Shown: positions 1 through 5,045 of the stretch, piece by piece
Numbering within the stretch: position 1 is the first letter of the stretch
Layout of the letters: every line of letters starts with the position of its first letter
Source: DATKMG01 sp035541995
Lineage (GTDB): Bacteria > Acidobacteriota > Terriglobia > Versatilivoradales > Versatilivoraceae
Assembly (NCBI GenBank): GCA_035541995.1
Contig: DATKMG010000568.1
Coordinates: forward strand, 1-5,045
DNA: 5,045 bases
Direction: 5' to 3'
Notes under the pieces: generated by a model
Told to the model about the DNA's origin: nothing
Database searches by the model: none
What the model saw: only the letters and a program-made list of their open reading frames with translations
Program-made: the position numbers and the translations under genes

Positions 1-243
1 CCGGTGGCCACTCTCAATTTTCGATATGAATTCAGACCTGTCCTGGTTCGTTTGGGGGTTTTGCCTTCTACACCTCGACCCGCCGTACTCGAGCGGCGAC
101 AGCACGCAAGCGGATTTGTAAACGAGGGTTTCTGTCCGTACCCCCGATGATGCGTACACGGGTGCACTCAAAATGCATAGACCGGAGGGAACGTATTCCC
201 GTACTCGCCGGTCTCTGCCAACCATAAGGTTCAATACAGATTC
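1..243. other. Intergenic region downstream of the phosphorylase gene, no convincing gene
   Basis: No gene is recognisable here. On the minus strand an ATG at 223-225 opens a frame of 75 codons that reaches the window edge without a stop. It lies in the same frame as the phosphorylase gene, just after that gene's TAA stop. I do not call it a gene: it has no ribosome-binding site, it uses many rare Arg, Cys and Ile codons, and its translation (rich in Arg and Ser, no domain pattern) matches nothing I know. The plus strand is also open from position 1 to a TGA at 148-150, with no recognisable product. The only clear structure is the nested hairpin at 179-214, listed separately. Confidence 0.5.
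179..214 (-). terminator. Nested hairpin after the phosphorylase gene, possible terminator
   Basis: A perfect 7-bp inverted repeat (AGACCGG at 179-185, CCGGTCT at 208-214) encloses a second perfect 5-bp stem (GGGAA at 187-191, TTCCC at 196-200) with a CGTA loop. It starts about 30 nt after the TAA stop of the minus-strand phosphorylase gene, where a transcription terminator would be expected. Read on the minus strand, only a short run of four T (complement of 170-173) follows, five bases after the stem. It is therefore a weak intrinsic terminator at best, and may instead protect the mRNA 3' end. Confidence 0.35.
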
Positions 244-2427
244 TTATGACTTCAGTACCAGTTTCTTGGTCAGGTAATACTTGGTCACATATTCCGCAAC
301 CATGCGGTCAGTGTTGTATTGCGGGATAAGGGTCTGCATGGCCCGTCGAATCTTCTCGATCCAGAATCTGGGGATCCCTTGCGGATCCCGATCGAAGAAG
401 AGCGGGATTACCTCGTTAGTTAGAATGCCAAAGAGCGATTCCCAATCCGCCTGGTCCTGTTCTTCCGAATCTGACTGTGAACTGTCATTCCCGATGGCCC
501 ACCCGTTGGTTCCGTCATAGGCTTCCCGCCACCATCCATCCAGAACACTGAGGTTGAGTCCTCCGTGAACACTGACTTTCTGTCCACTGGTCCCACTGGC
601 TTCCAGAGGTCTCCGGGGATTGCTCAACCACAGGTCAGCCCCCGAAACGAGGTATCGAGCAGCGTTGATGTCGTAGTTCTCCAGAAAAATGGCCTTTCCG
701 AAAAACTCATTCCGTTTGGTCATTTCCACGATGCGTTGAATGAGCTCTTTGCCTTTGTCATCCCGGGGGTGAGCCTTGCCGGCGAATATAATCTGCACCG
801 GCCGCTCCGGAGACTTGAAGATCGCAGCAGCCTGCTCAAGGTTGCGGAAGAACAGCGTGGCCCGCTTGTAGGTGGCAAAGCGCCTTGCAAATCCGATCGT
901 CAGGGCATCCGTGGAAAGGATCTTGTCAAAGACTCTGGCCCCGTCTCCGCCGCTGCGCTGGAACTGTTCCCGTAAGCGCTTGCGGGAGTACTCCACCAGT
1001 TCACGGCGCAAATGATAACGCAGGGCCCATATCTCTTCATCAGTGATCAGGTCACGATCCGAGATGATTTTCCACAGATCGGGGTACATCAGACGAGCTT
1101 CCCAGTCTTGTCCTAGATGAGTCTTCCAGAAATGCCTGGTAGGGCGGGCCATCCATCCCAGAACATGAACCCCATTGGTGATGTGTCCTAGTCGAGCCAC
1201 CGGGTACTTATCCTGGGCATAGAGGGCCTTCCACATCTCCCGGCTGACCTCTCCGTGCAGCTCACTGACTGCGTTTGCTGCCCGCGACATCTTCAAGGCC
1301 AGCACCGTCATACAGAAAGTCTCCAATTGATCCGAGGGGTCGACCCTCCCATGGCCCAGGAATTGCTGTGGATCCATCTCAAGGGATTTCCGGAAATGCC
1401 CCAGTGTATATTCCAGTAATTCGGGAGAGAATCGATCATGACCGGCAGGCACCGGCGTGTGTGTCGTAAATACGCAGTGGTCCCGAACCCACTCCTCGGC
1501 CTGAGGCAAAGATCGGCTCGCCTCAATCTGTTCCCTCAACAACTCCAAAGTCAGAAACGCCGAATGGCCCTCGTTCATATGGTAAACGGCGGGGCTGATG
1601 TTTAAAGCTCGCAGAAGTCGGACCCCCCCGATACCCATCACAATTTCCTGGCCTATCCGGGTTGTGAAATCACCTCCATAAACCTTACTCGTCAGTTCCC
1701 GGTAGTGCTCTTCGTTTTGTGGAACTTCGGTGTCGAGCAGATATATAACGGTGGCACCCACGTTGACTCGCCAGGTTTGAAAATGAACGCGACTTTGCGA
1801 AATCTGTACAGAAAGAACCAACGGATTACCTGTGGCGTCGGCAACCAGGTCCAGAGGGAGTTCCGACTTGTCCAACAAAGGGTAGACTTCCTCCTGCCAG
1901 CCGTGCGGGGCGATGATTTGTTGAAAATACCCCTGCCGGTAAAAGAGGCTGACCCCGATGAAAGGCACCCCCAGGTCACTTGCCGATTTCGCGTGGTCTC
2001 CCGCCAGCACGCCTAGTCCGCCGGAGTATATGGGCAGGCTTTCGTGGAGTGCAAATTCCGCGCTGAAGTATGCCACGGGATTCCTCAAGAAAGGGGCTGC
2101 ATGAGCTGAACACCAGGTGCGGTCTCGCGTTAAGTATTCACGAAACTGGACCAGGACGTCAGCAGCGCGCTTTGCAAACTCCTTTTCCATTAGCCGGGCC
2201 TTCAACTCCTGGTGAGACAGGGAGTTCAATACGGTAATCGCATTATGATTAGAGTTTGTCCAGACCAGCGGCGAGAGTTCAGCAAAGATTTCCTGGGCAT
2301 CTGCACTCCAGGTCCACCACAGATTGCGACTCATCTGACGGAGCTCTTGAGTCATTTTGTCCAGGTCTCGGAGCGCCTTGAGGAACTCGAATTTTTCTTC
2401 AGCACGCAAGGTCTTGTCTCTCCCCAT
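244..2427 (-). CDS. glgP: Alpha-glucan (glycogen/maltodextrin) phosphorylase, GT35, DUF3417-containing type
   Basis: This cytoplasmic PLP enzyme removes the terminal glucose of alpha-1,4-glucans with phosphate, giving alpha-glucose-1-phosphate. Numbering is from the ATG at 2425-2427 (727 aa). Residues about 15-100 form the DUF3417 N-terminal domain (SRNLWWTW near 33-40). The phosphorylase body follows, with YSGGLGVLAGDH (134-145), NEGHSAF (285-291), TTHTPV (321-326), NGVH (418-421) and RRFATYKR (515-522). The PLP-site signature EASGTSGQK ends in the expected Schiff-base lysine K617, followed by LNLSVLDGWW. All key motifs are present and the end is normal for the family. The frame stays open upstream to an ATG at 2515-2517, but those 30 extra residues have no family look and span a G6T8 run. 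No start has a good ribosome-binding site; a TTG at 2407-2409 with GGAG 10 nt upstream is the alternative. The gene is divergent from its right neighbour and apparently monocistronic here. Confidence 0.93.
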   Translation of the reverse strand: MGRDKTLRAEEKFEFLKALRDLDKMTQELRQMSRNLWWTWSADAQEIFAELSPLVWTNSNHNAITVLNSLSHQELKARLMEKEFAKRAADVLVQFREYLTRDRTWCSAHAAPFLRNPVAYFSAEFALHESLPIYSGGLGVLAGDHAKSASDLGVPFIGVSLFYRQGYFQQIIAPHGWQEEVYPLLDKSELPLDLVADATGNPLVLSVQISQSRVHFQTWRVNVGATVIYLLDTEVPQNEEHYRELTSKVYGGDFTTRIGQEIVMGIGGVRLLRALNISPAVYHMNEGHSAFLTLELLREQIEASRSLPQAEEWVRDHCVFTTHTPVPAGHDRFSPELLEYTLGHFRKSLEMDPQQFLGHGRVDPSDQLETFCMTVLALKMSRAANAVSELHGEVSREMWKALYAQDKYPVARLGHITNGVHVLGWMARPTRHFWKTHLGQDWEARLMYPDLWKIISDRDLITDEEIWALRYHLRRELVEYSRKRLREQFQRSGGDGARVFDKILSTDALTIGFARRFATYKRATLFFRNLEQAAAIFKSPERPVQIIFAGKAHPRDDKGKELIQRIVEMTKRNEFFGKAIFLENYDINAARYLVSGADLWLSNPRRPLEASGTSGQKVSVHGGLNLSVLDGWWREAYDGTNGWAIGNDSSQSDSEEQDQADWESLFGILTNEVIPLFFDRDPQGIPRFWIEKIRRAMQTLIPQYNTDRMVAEYVTKYYLTKKLVLKS

Positions 2428-2534
2428 GAGTGGATAGCCAGACCGGGCATTTGACAGCGCCCTATGCTCTGGCCTCATCAACCGGATAGTATGCAAAAAA
2501 AACCCCCCGGGCGCCATTAGAGATTCGCTGGGTG

Positions 2535-2543
2535 TGCTAGAAT
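2535..2543 (+). promoter_or_regulatory. Extended -10 promoter for the UPF0173-HAD operon
   Basis: TGC followed by TAGAAT matches an extended sigma70 -10 element (TGn plus five of six bases of TATAAT). No -35 hexamer is visible at the usual distance (2515-2520 reads CATTAG), as is common for extended -10 promoters. Transcription would start near 2550, leaving a leader of about 57 nt before the ATG at 2607. An A8 tract at 2495-2502 lies roughly 50 bp upstream of that start, where an UP element would sit. This is inference from pattern only. Confidence 0.45.
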
Positions 2544-2594
2544 TTTGAAAAGCCCTGGTGGCTCCTGGAGCAGCTCAAACCATTCAACCATATT

Positions 2595-2598
2595 GAGG
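2595..2598 (+). promoter_or_regulatory. Ribosome-binding site of the UPF0173 gene
   Basis: GAGG lies 8 nt before the ATG at 2607 and supports that start codon for the metallo-hydrolase gene. Confidence 0.6.
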
Positions 2599-2606
2599 AT
2601 TTATTT

Positions 2607-3320
2607 ATGACTGCACACAATGTCCAAGTTACGTGGCTAGGTCACTCCACCTTTAAACTGGTGACCCCCGAGAAGAGAGTTGTCGTGATCGATCCTTGGG
2701 TTATGAATAACCCGGCCTGTCCGGAAGTACTGAAAAGGTTCGATCAGTTAGATGCCATGCTTCTTACCCATGGGCACTTTGACCACATCGGAGATGCCGT
2801 GGAACTTGGCAAAGCGCATACTCCGGGGATCATAGGAATATATGAATTGTGTCATTGGCTTGAGGGGAAGGGGGTATCCAATATCCTCCCCATGAATAAA
2901 GGCGGGTCCCAACGTGTGGTCGATCTGCGTGTGACTATGACCCACGCTGACCATAGTTGTGGAATTCTGGACGGTGATATTATTCTCTACGGCGGAGAAG
3001 CTGTAGGGTACATCATTGAGTTCACTTCCGGACTGAGAATCTATCATGCAGGAGACACCAATCTCTTTGGCGATATGAAGCTGATTAGTGAATTGTACAG
3101 ACCCAATATAGCCATGCTTCCCATCGGTGGATTATTCACCATGAGTCCTCGAGAAGCATCGTATGCCTGCCAGCTTCTCGGCGTGGAGGCGATCATCCCC
3201 ATGCATTTCGGGACCTTCCCCGCTCTGGCTGGAACACCGCAGGAGTTGAAAGATCTGACACGGCATTTGCCGTGGTTGGAAGTGATTAGCCTTGCGCCCG
3301 GTGAATCCGTCAATCTGTGA
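2607..3320 (+). CDS. UPF0173-type metal-dependent hydrolase, metallo-beta-lactamase fold
   Basis: This 237-residue protein is a compact metallo-beta-lactamase-fold hydrolase of the UPF0173/COG2220 group (Bacillus YtkL and Thermotoga TM1162 type). The substrate of the group is unknown. The N-terminal strand with WLGHS (H13) and the IDPW segment (29-32) are typical. The metal site is complete: THGHFDH at 54-60 (H55, H57, D59, H60), H116 in THADHS, D150 in HAGDT, and H200 in IPMHFGTFP. The length is normal for the family, and with no signal peptide it is cytoplasmic. The start is backed by a GAGG ribosome-binding site. It is the first gene of a likely two-gene operon: the HAD gene begins 27 bp after its stop. 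UlaG-type lactonases are related, but the UPF0173 pattern (the A-x-HS segment and the C-terminal MHFGTFP) fits better. The family call is firm; the reaction is not known. Confidence 0.92.
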   Translation: MTAHNVQVTWLGHSTFKLVTPEKRVVVIDPWVMNNPACPEVLKRFDQLDAMLLTHGHFDHIGDAVELGKAHTPGIIGIYELCHWLEGKGVSNILPMNKGGSQRVVDLRVTMTHADHSCGILDGDIILYGGEAVGYIIEFTSGLRIYHAGDTNLFGDMKLISELYRPNIAMLPIGGLFTMSPREASYACQLLGVEAIIPMHFGTFPALAGTPQELKDLTRHLPWLEVISLAPGESVNL

Positions 3321-3347
3321 ACATTGTCGAAGGGCTATCGACTAGCT

Positions 3348-4040
3348 ATGAGCATGCTTCGAGCAGTCTTGTTCGATTTCAACGGTGTGATTTCTGACGA
3401 TGAACCCCTTCACTTTGCGGCCTTGAGGACCGTACTGGAGACTCAAGGGGTTAAGATCTCAGAAGAAGATTACGAAACGCGGTTCCTTGGCAAAGATGAT
3501 CGGGATTGTTTCCGTGAGGCCTTGAAGGAGAAGCATCCTCCCCTCAATGGAGAACTGCTGGAAACCCTGATCCAGAGAAAGTCAGAGGCATATTTGCACC
3601 TTGTGGATGCAAGCCTACGGATTTTTCCTGGAGTCGCATCTTTCATTCATGAGGCTTATAGTGCTTGCGTGCTAGCCATAGCCTCTGGTGCCCTGCGAAG
3701 GGAGGTCGAATTTGTTCTGGATCGGACTGATCTTAAGCATTTTTTTTCTTGTATCGTGACTCAGGAAGATGTTTCACGGGGAAAGCCTGACCCGGAGATA
3801 TTCTTGACAACGCTGGCGATACTCAACCGACAGAATCACCTGGGAAAGACCATTGTTCCTGCCGAATGCCTGGTTGTGGAAGATTCTAGACCTGGAGTGG
3901 AGGCAGCTCTAACTGCCGGGATGCACTGCCTCGCTGTGACGAATTCGTTTCCCGCTGCGAGACTTGCAGCTGCAGATAAAGTCCTCCCCAGTCTCGAAAT
4001 CCCACCAGAGGAATTGAGAATGTGGATCCAGGATTGGTAG
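3348..4040 (+). CDS. HAD-superfamily hydrolase, beta-phosphoglucomutase-like, with DxN motif I
   Basis: This is a 230-residue cytoplasmic HAD phosphatase or mutase of the COG0637 (beta-PGM/phosphatase-like) group. Motif I is LFDFNGV (8-14): the nucleophile D10 is present, but the second acidic residue, normally Asp, is N12. An alpha-helical cap follows at about residues 17-90. Motif II is AIASGA (S113), motif III is RGKPDP (K146), and motif IV is VVEDSRPGVEAALTAGM (E178, D179). Apart from N12 the catalytic set is intact and the length is normal. I chose the ATG at 3348, with AAGGG at 3330-3334 upstream (spacing 13, rather long). An in-frame TTG at 3324 would add eight residues with no homology look, and an ATG at 3354 is also possible. 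It is probably co-transcribed with the upstream UPF0173 gene. The substrate is unknown. A beta-PGM role would not directly use the alpha-glucose-1-phosphate made by the neighbouring phosphorylase. Confidence 0.9.
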   Translation: MSMLRAVLFDFNGVISDDEPLHFAALRTVLETQGVKISEEDYETRFLGKDDRDCFREALKEKHPPLNGELLETLIQRKSEAYLHLVDASLRIFPGVASFIHEAYSACVLAIASGALRREVEFVLDRTDLKHFFSCIVTQEDVSRGKPDPEIFLTTLAILNRQNHLGKTIVPAECLVVEDSRPGVEAALTAGMHCLAVTNSFPAARLAAADKVLPSLEIPPEELRMWIQDW

Positions 4041-4246
4041 GGGGCAGGCTTTATTTGGGGAACGCTTGGCAATATTCCGGAAATGTTTTTCACATATCGG
4101 GTTGCCACTTCCGTTCCCTACCCCCAGCAGAGACCGGTCCTTCTTGTGCCGTCTTCCAAGCGATTTGCTGCAATCTTCAGATTTGCCATATGTTATTGAT
4201 CGGGATCGGCGGCGTGGAGGTTGCACTGCGGCTATAGAGCTTGGTC

Positions 4247-4274
4247 TGGTGTGCCATCGCACTATGGCATATCG
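4247..4274 (+). other. Stem-loop upstream of the small membrane protein gene
   Basis: TGCCAT (4252-4257) and ATGGCA (4264-4269) form a perfect 6-bp stem with a six-base CGCACT loop. Five more pairs, three of them G-U, can extend it to 4247-4274 in RNA. It sits about 30 nt before the ATG at 4307, so it could affect translation of that gene. A weak promoter-like pair upstream (TTGCTG at 4165-4170, TATGTT at 4189-4194, spacer 18) would place it in the leader. The rest of the gap from 4041 to 4306 shows only a 7-bp direct repeat (GATTTGC at 4162 and 4180). I see no gene and no clear terminator in it. Confidence 0.3.
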
Positions 4275-4306
4275 ATTGCCTTTCCAGAGTCGGCTGGGTT
4301 TCGAAC

Positions 4307-4630
4307 ATGAAGGGACTCTTCTCGCATCGATTTTTTGGAGACGTCGTGGTGACCAGCTTCATCGTGGTCCAGTTCTTGGACTGGGGCGCCACTTATCAAG
4401 GGATTGCTTTGTTTGGGCCCGCAGTAGAGCGAAACACGCTATTGCGCTTTCTCATGGAGCGTTATGACATTATACTGGTGTTGACCCTGGCTAAAGTGTG
4501 CGCCGCAATAGGTGGAAGCGTTCTGCATTATATTCATCGCCACGCAATCGTTGCCCTCCTCACTCTCTTTTATATTGTATTTGCCATTTTCCCGTGGCTT
4601 AAACTTCTCGTGTATTACCCTGTTTTTTGA
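4307..4630 (+). CDS. Small three-helix membrane protein, DUF5658-like
   Basis: A 107-residue integral membrane protein of unknown function. Three hydrophobic segments are visible: about residues 12-31 (VVVTSFIVVQFLDWGATY), 53-75 and 79-102. Polar residues conserved in DUF5658-like proteins, as I recall the family, are D25 and T29 inside the first helix (D-x-x-x-T), then G-P-x-V-E-R-N (E41, N43) in the loop. The C-terminal HAIVALLTLFYIVFAIFPW segment also fits. The start is uncertain. ATG 4307 lacks a clear ribosome-binding site. The frame is open back to a TTG at 4241 (129 aa, with an extra stretch that does not look conserved). GTG codons at 4346 and 4349 have a good GGAG at 4337-4340, but starting there would remove the charged N-terminus MKGLFSHRFFGD, which looks like part of the protein. 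No partner gene is evident. Confidence 0.75.
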   Translation: MKGLFSHRFFGDVVVTSFIVVQFLDWGATYQGIALFGPAVERNTLLRFLMERYDIILVLTLAKVCAAIGGSVLHYIHRHAIVALLTLFYIVFAIFPWLKLLVYYPVF

Positions 4631-4655
4631 CTGTCTCCAAAGCTTTCCTTTTTCT

Positions 4656-4684
4656 TTGACCTCTTCGAGTGGTTTTGCTAGTAT
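4656..4684 (+). promoter_or_regulatory. Sigma70-type promoter for the M23-like gene
   Basis: The -35 box TTGACC (4656-4661, five of six consensus bases) is separated by an ideal 17-bp spacer from the -10 box TAGTAT (4679-4684, four of six). A TGC extension (4676-4678) makes it an extended -10. Transcription would begin near 4691, giving a leader of about 128 nt before the GTG at 4819. It lies just past the stop of the membrane protein gene at 4630, so the last gene probably has its own transcript. This is the best promoter match in the window. Confidence 0.55.
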
Positions 4685-4746
4685 CTGCGTCGTTCGCAGT
4701 TCACGCAGTACTCAAAGAAGTCCCCCACATCTTTGGGTGTTCATAA

Positions 4747-4798
4747 TTAACCATTAACCAGTCAGAAGAACATATTCATTAATCAGCCATTTGGTTAA
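4747..4798 (+). repeat. Tandem plus inverted copies of TTAACCA in the leader
   Basis: TTAACCA occurs twice head to tail at 4747-4753 and 4754-4760. Its exact reverse complement TGGTTAA is at 4792-4798, just before the ribosome-binding site at 4807. In RNA either left copy could pair with the right copy to form a 7-bp stem. In DNA the trio could be a protein-binding site. The sequence is A+T-rich, so chance is possible. Confidence 0.4.
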
Positions 4799-4806
4799 CA
4801 ACTTCC

Positions 4807-4812
4807 AAGGAG
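4807..4812 (+). promoter_or_regulatory. Ribosome-binding site fixing a GTG start
   Basis: AAGGAG, a near-perfect Shine-Dalgarno sequence, lies 6 nt before the GTG at 4819. It identifies this GTG as the start of the last gene, which has no upstream ATG competitor with similar support. Confidence 0.8.
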
Positions 4813-4818
4813 TAAACC

Positions 4819-5045
4819 GTGGCAAAAAGCGCTTATTCAATTACAATCAATTGGCCTAATTCCCACAAGACCCTTACCTTCTCGCTCCCCGCTTGGCTCC
4901 TCTACATGGGAGGGCTGGCGAACGTGGTTGGGATTCTATGTCTGGTTATCTTTCTGGTGAACTTCAGTCGCATGAGTATTAAGGTCCTGGAATTCAACCA
5001 ACTGCGATCGGAGTTGGAAGGCTTGAAAATAGAAAACAAAATGTA
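4819..5045 (+). CDS. Membrane-anchored coiled-coil protein, probably M23 peptidase N-terminus (partial)
   Basis: Only the first 75 residues are in the window; the gene continues past the right edge. It starts at GTG 4819 behind a strong AAGGAG. Residues 1-24 are a short cytoplasmic segment (MAKSAYSITINW...). Residues about 25-49 (AWLLYMGGLANVVGILCLVI onward) form one transmembrane helix. From about residue 52, S-R-M followed by FNQLRSELEGLKIEN begins a coiled coil with leucine/isoleucine spacing. This plan (short tail, single anchor, R-M, then a periplasmic coiled coil with FNxLRxE) is typical of membrane-anchored M23 (LytM/NlpD-like) cell-wall peptidases or their activators, which act on peptidoglycan during growth and division. 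The catalytic domain with its zinc motifs is not visible, so the peptidase assignment is inference. An FtsL/DivIC-like or other coiled-coil anchor is the alternative. Confidence 0.72.
   Translation, partial: MAKSAYSITINWPNSHKTLTFSLPAWLLYMGGLANVVGILCLVIFLVNFSRMSIKVLEFNQLRSELEGLKIENKM

Noticed and set aside
51..110. Possible tRNA or small RNA suggested by GGTTCG and an inverted repeat CGCCG/CGGCG at about 81-104
   Set aside because: No cloverleaf with acceptor, D, anticodon and T arms can be drawn, and the 5-bp inverted repeat is within chance expectation.
565..975. 136-codon plus-strand open frame inside the phosphorylase gene
   Set aside because: It is antisense to strongly conserved glgP coding sequence (the PLP site and nearby motifs), and its translation has no domain pattern and no ribosome-binding site.
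1705..2016. 103-codon plus-strand open frame inside the phosphorylase gene
   Set aside because: It is a shadow of the glgP frame, with no recognisable protein and no start signal.
2495..2515. GC-rich stretch followed by eight T on the minus strand, resembling an intrinsic terminator
   Set aside because: The GC part (GGCGCCCGGGGGG) cannot form a stem of more than about three pairs with a usable loop, and it lies upstream of glgP, not after a gene.
244..4040. A glycogen-degradation operon of phosphorylase plus phosphoglucomutase
   Set aside because: The genes are divergent, and the HAD protein resembles beta-phosphoglucomutase, which acts on beta-glucose-1-phosphate, not the alpha anomer the phosphorylase makes.
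3909..4262. 117-codon minus-strand open frame over the end of the HAD gene and the following gap
   Set aside because: It overlaps the conserved HAD motif IV region, has a basic low-complexity translation, and has no ribosome-binding site.
4066..4467. 133-codon plus-strand open frame overlapping the small membrane protein gene
   Set aside because: Its translation is rich in Arg, Ser and Cys with no family look, while the overlapping frame encodes three clean hydrophobic helices with conserved polar residues.

Overview
The window is ordinary bacterial chromosome with about 52% G+C by eye. It holds four complete protein genes, a fifth gene cut off by the right edge, and short intergenic stretches. 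I see no mobile element, phage gene, CRISPR array, tRNA or rRNA. The best guess at source is an Acidobacteriota-like bacterium. This rests on recalled family resemblance, not a search: the HAD protein begins with an FDFNGV motif followed by acidic residues, the small three-helix membrane protein looks like DUF5658, and the truncated last gene has an N-terminus like the M23 peptidases common in that phylum. A Nitrospirota or Deltaproteobacteria-type source is not excluded.

Layout from left to right. Positions 1-243 carry no convincing gene. They contain a nested hairpin just past the end of the phosphorylase gene and an unclosed minus-strand reading frame that I do not trust. The minus-strand gene at 244-2427 encodes a GT35 alpha-glucan (glycogen/maltodextrin) phosphorylase of the DUF3417-containing bacterial/archaeal type. 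A divergent intergenic region of about 180 bp follows, with an extended -10 promoter for the rightward genes. Then come two plus-strand genes 27 bp apart, probably one operon: a UPF0173 metallo-beta-lactamase-fold hydrolase (2607-3320) and a beta-phosphoglucomutase-like HAD hydrolase (3348-4040) whose catalytic motif reads DxN instead of DxD. After a 266-bp gap comes a 107-residue three-helix membrane protein (4307-4630). A strong sigma70-type promoter and a leader of about 130 nt then precede a GTG-started gene for a membrane-anchored coiled-coil protein, probably an M23 peptidase, truncated at the window edge.

How the genes work together: the phosphorylase releases alpha-glucose-1-phosphate from storage glucan. 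The HAD protein resembles beta-phosphoglucomutase, but that enzyme class uses the beta anomer, so a direct pathway link is not justified. The last two genes are envelope functions. Nothing here amounts to a recognisable new system. The points most worth checking are the DxN motif of the HAD protein and the repeat-rich leader of the last gene.
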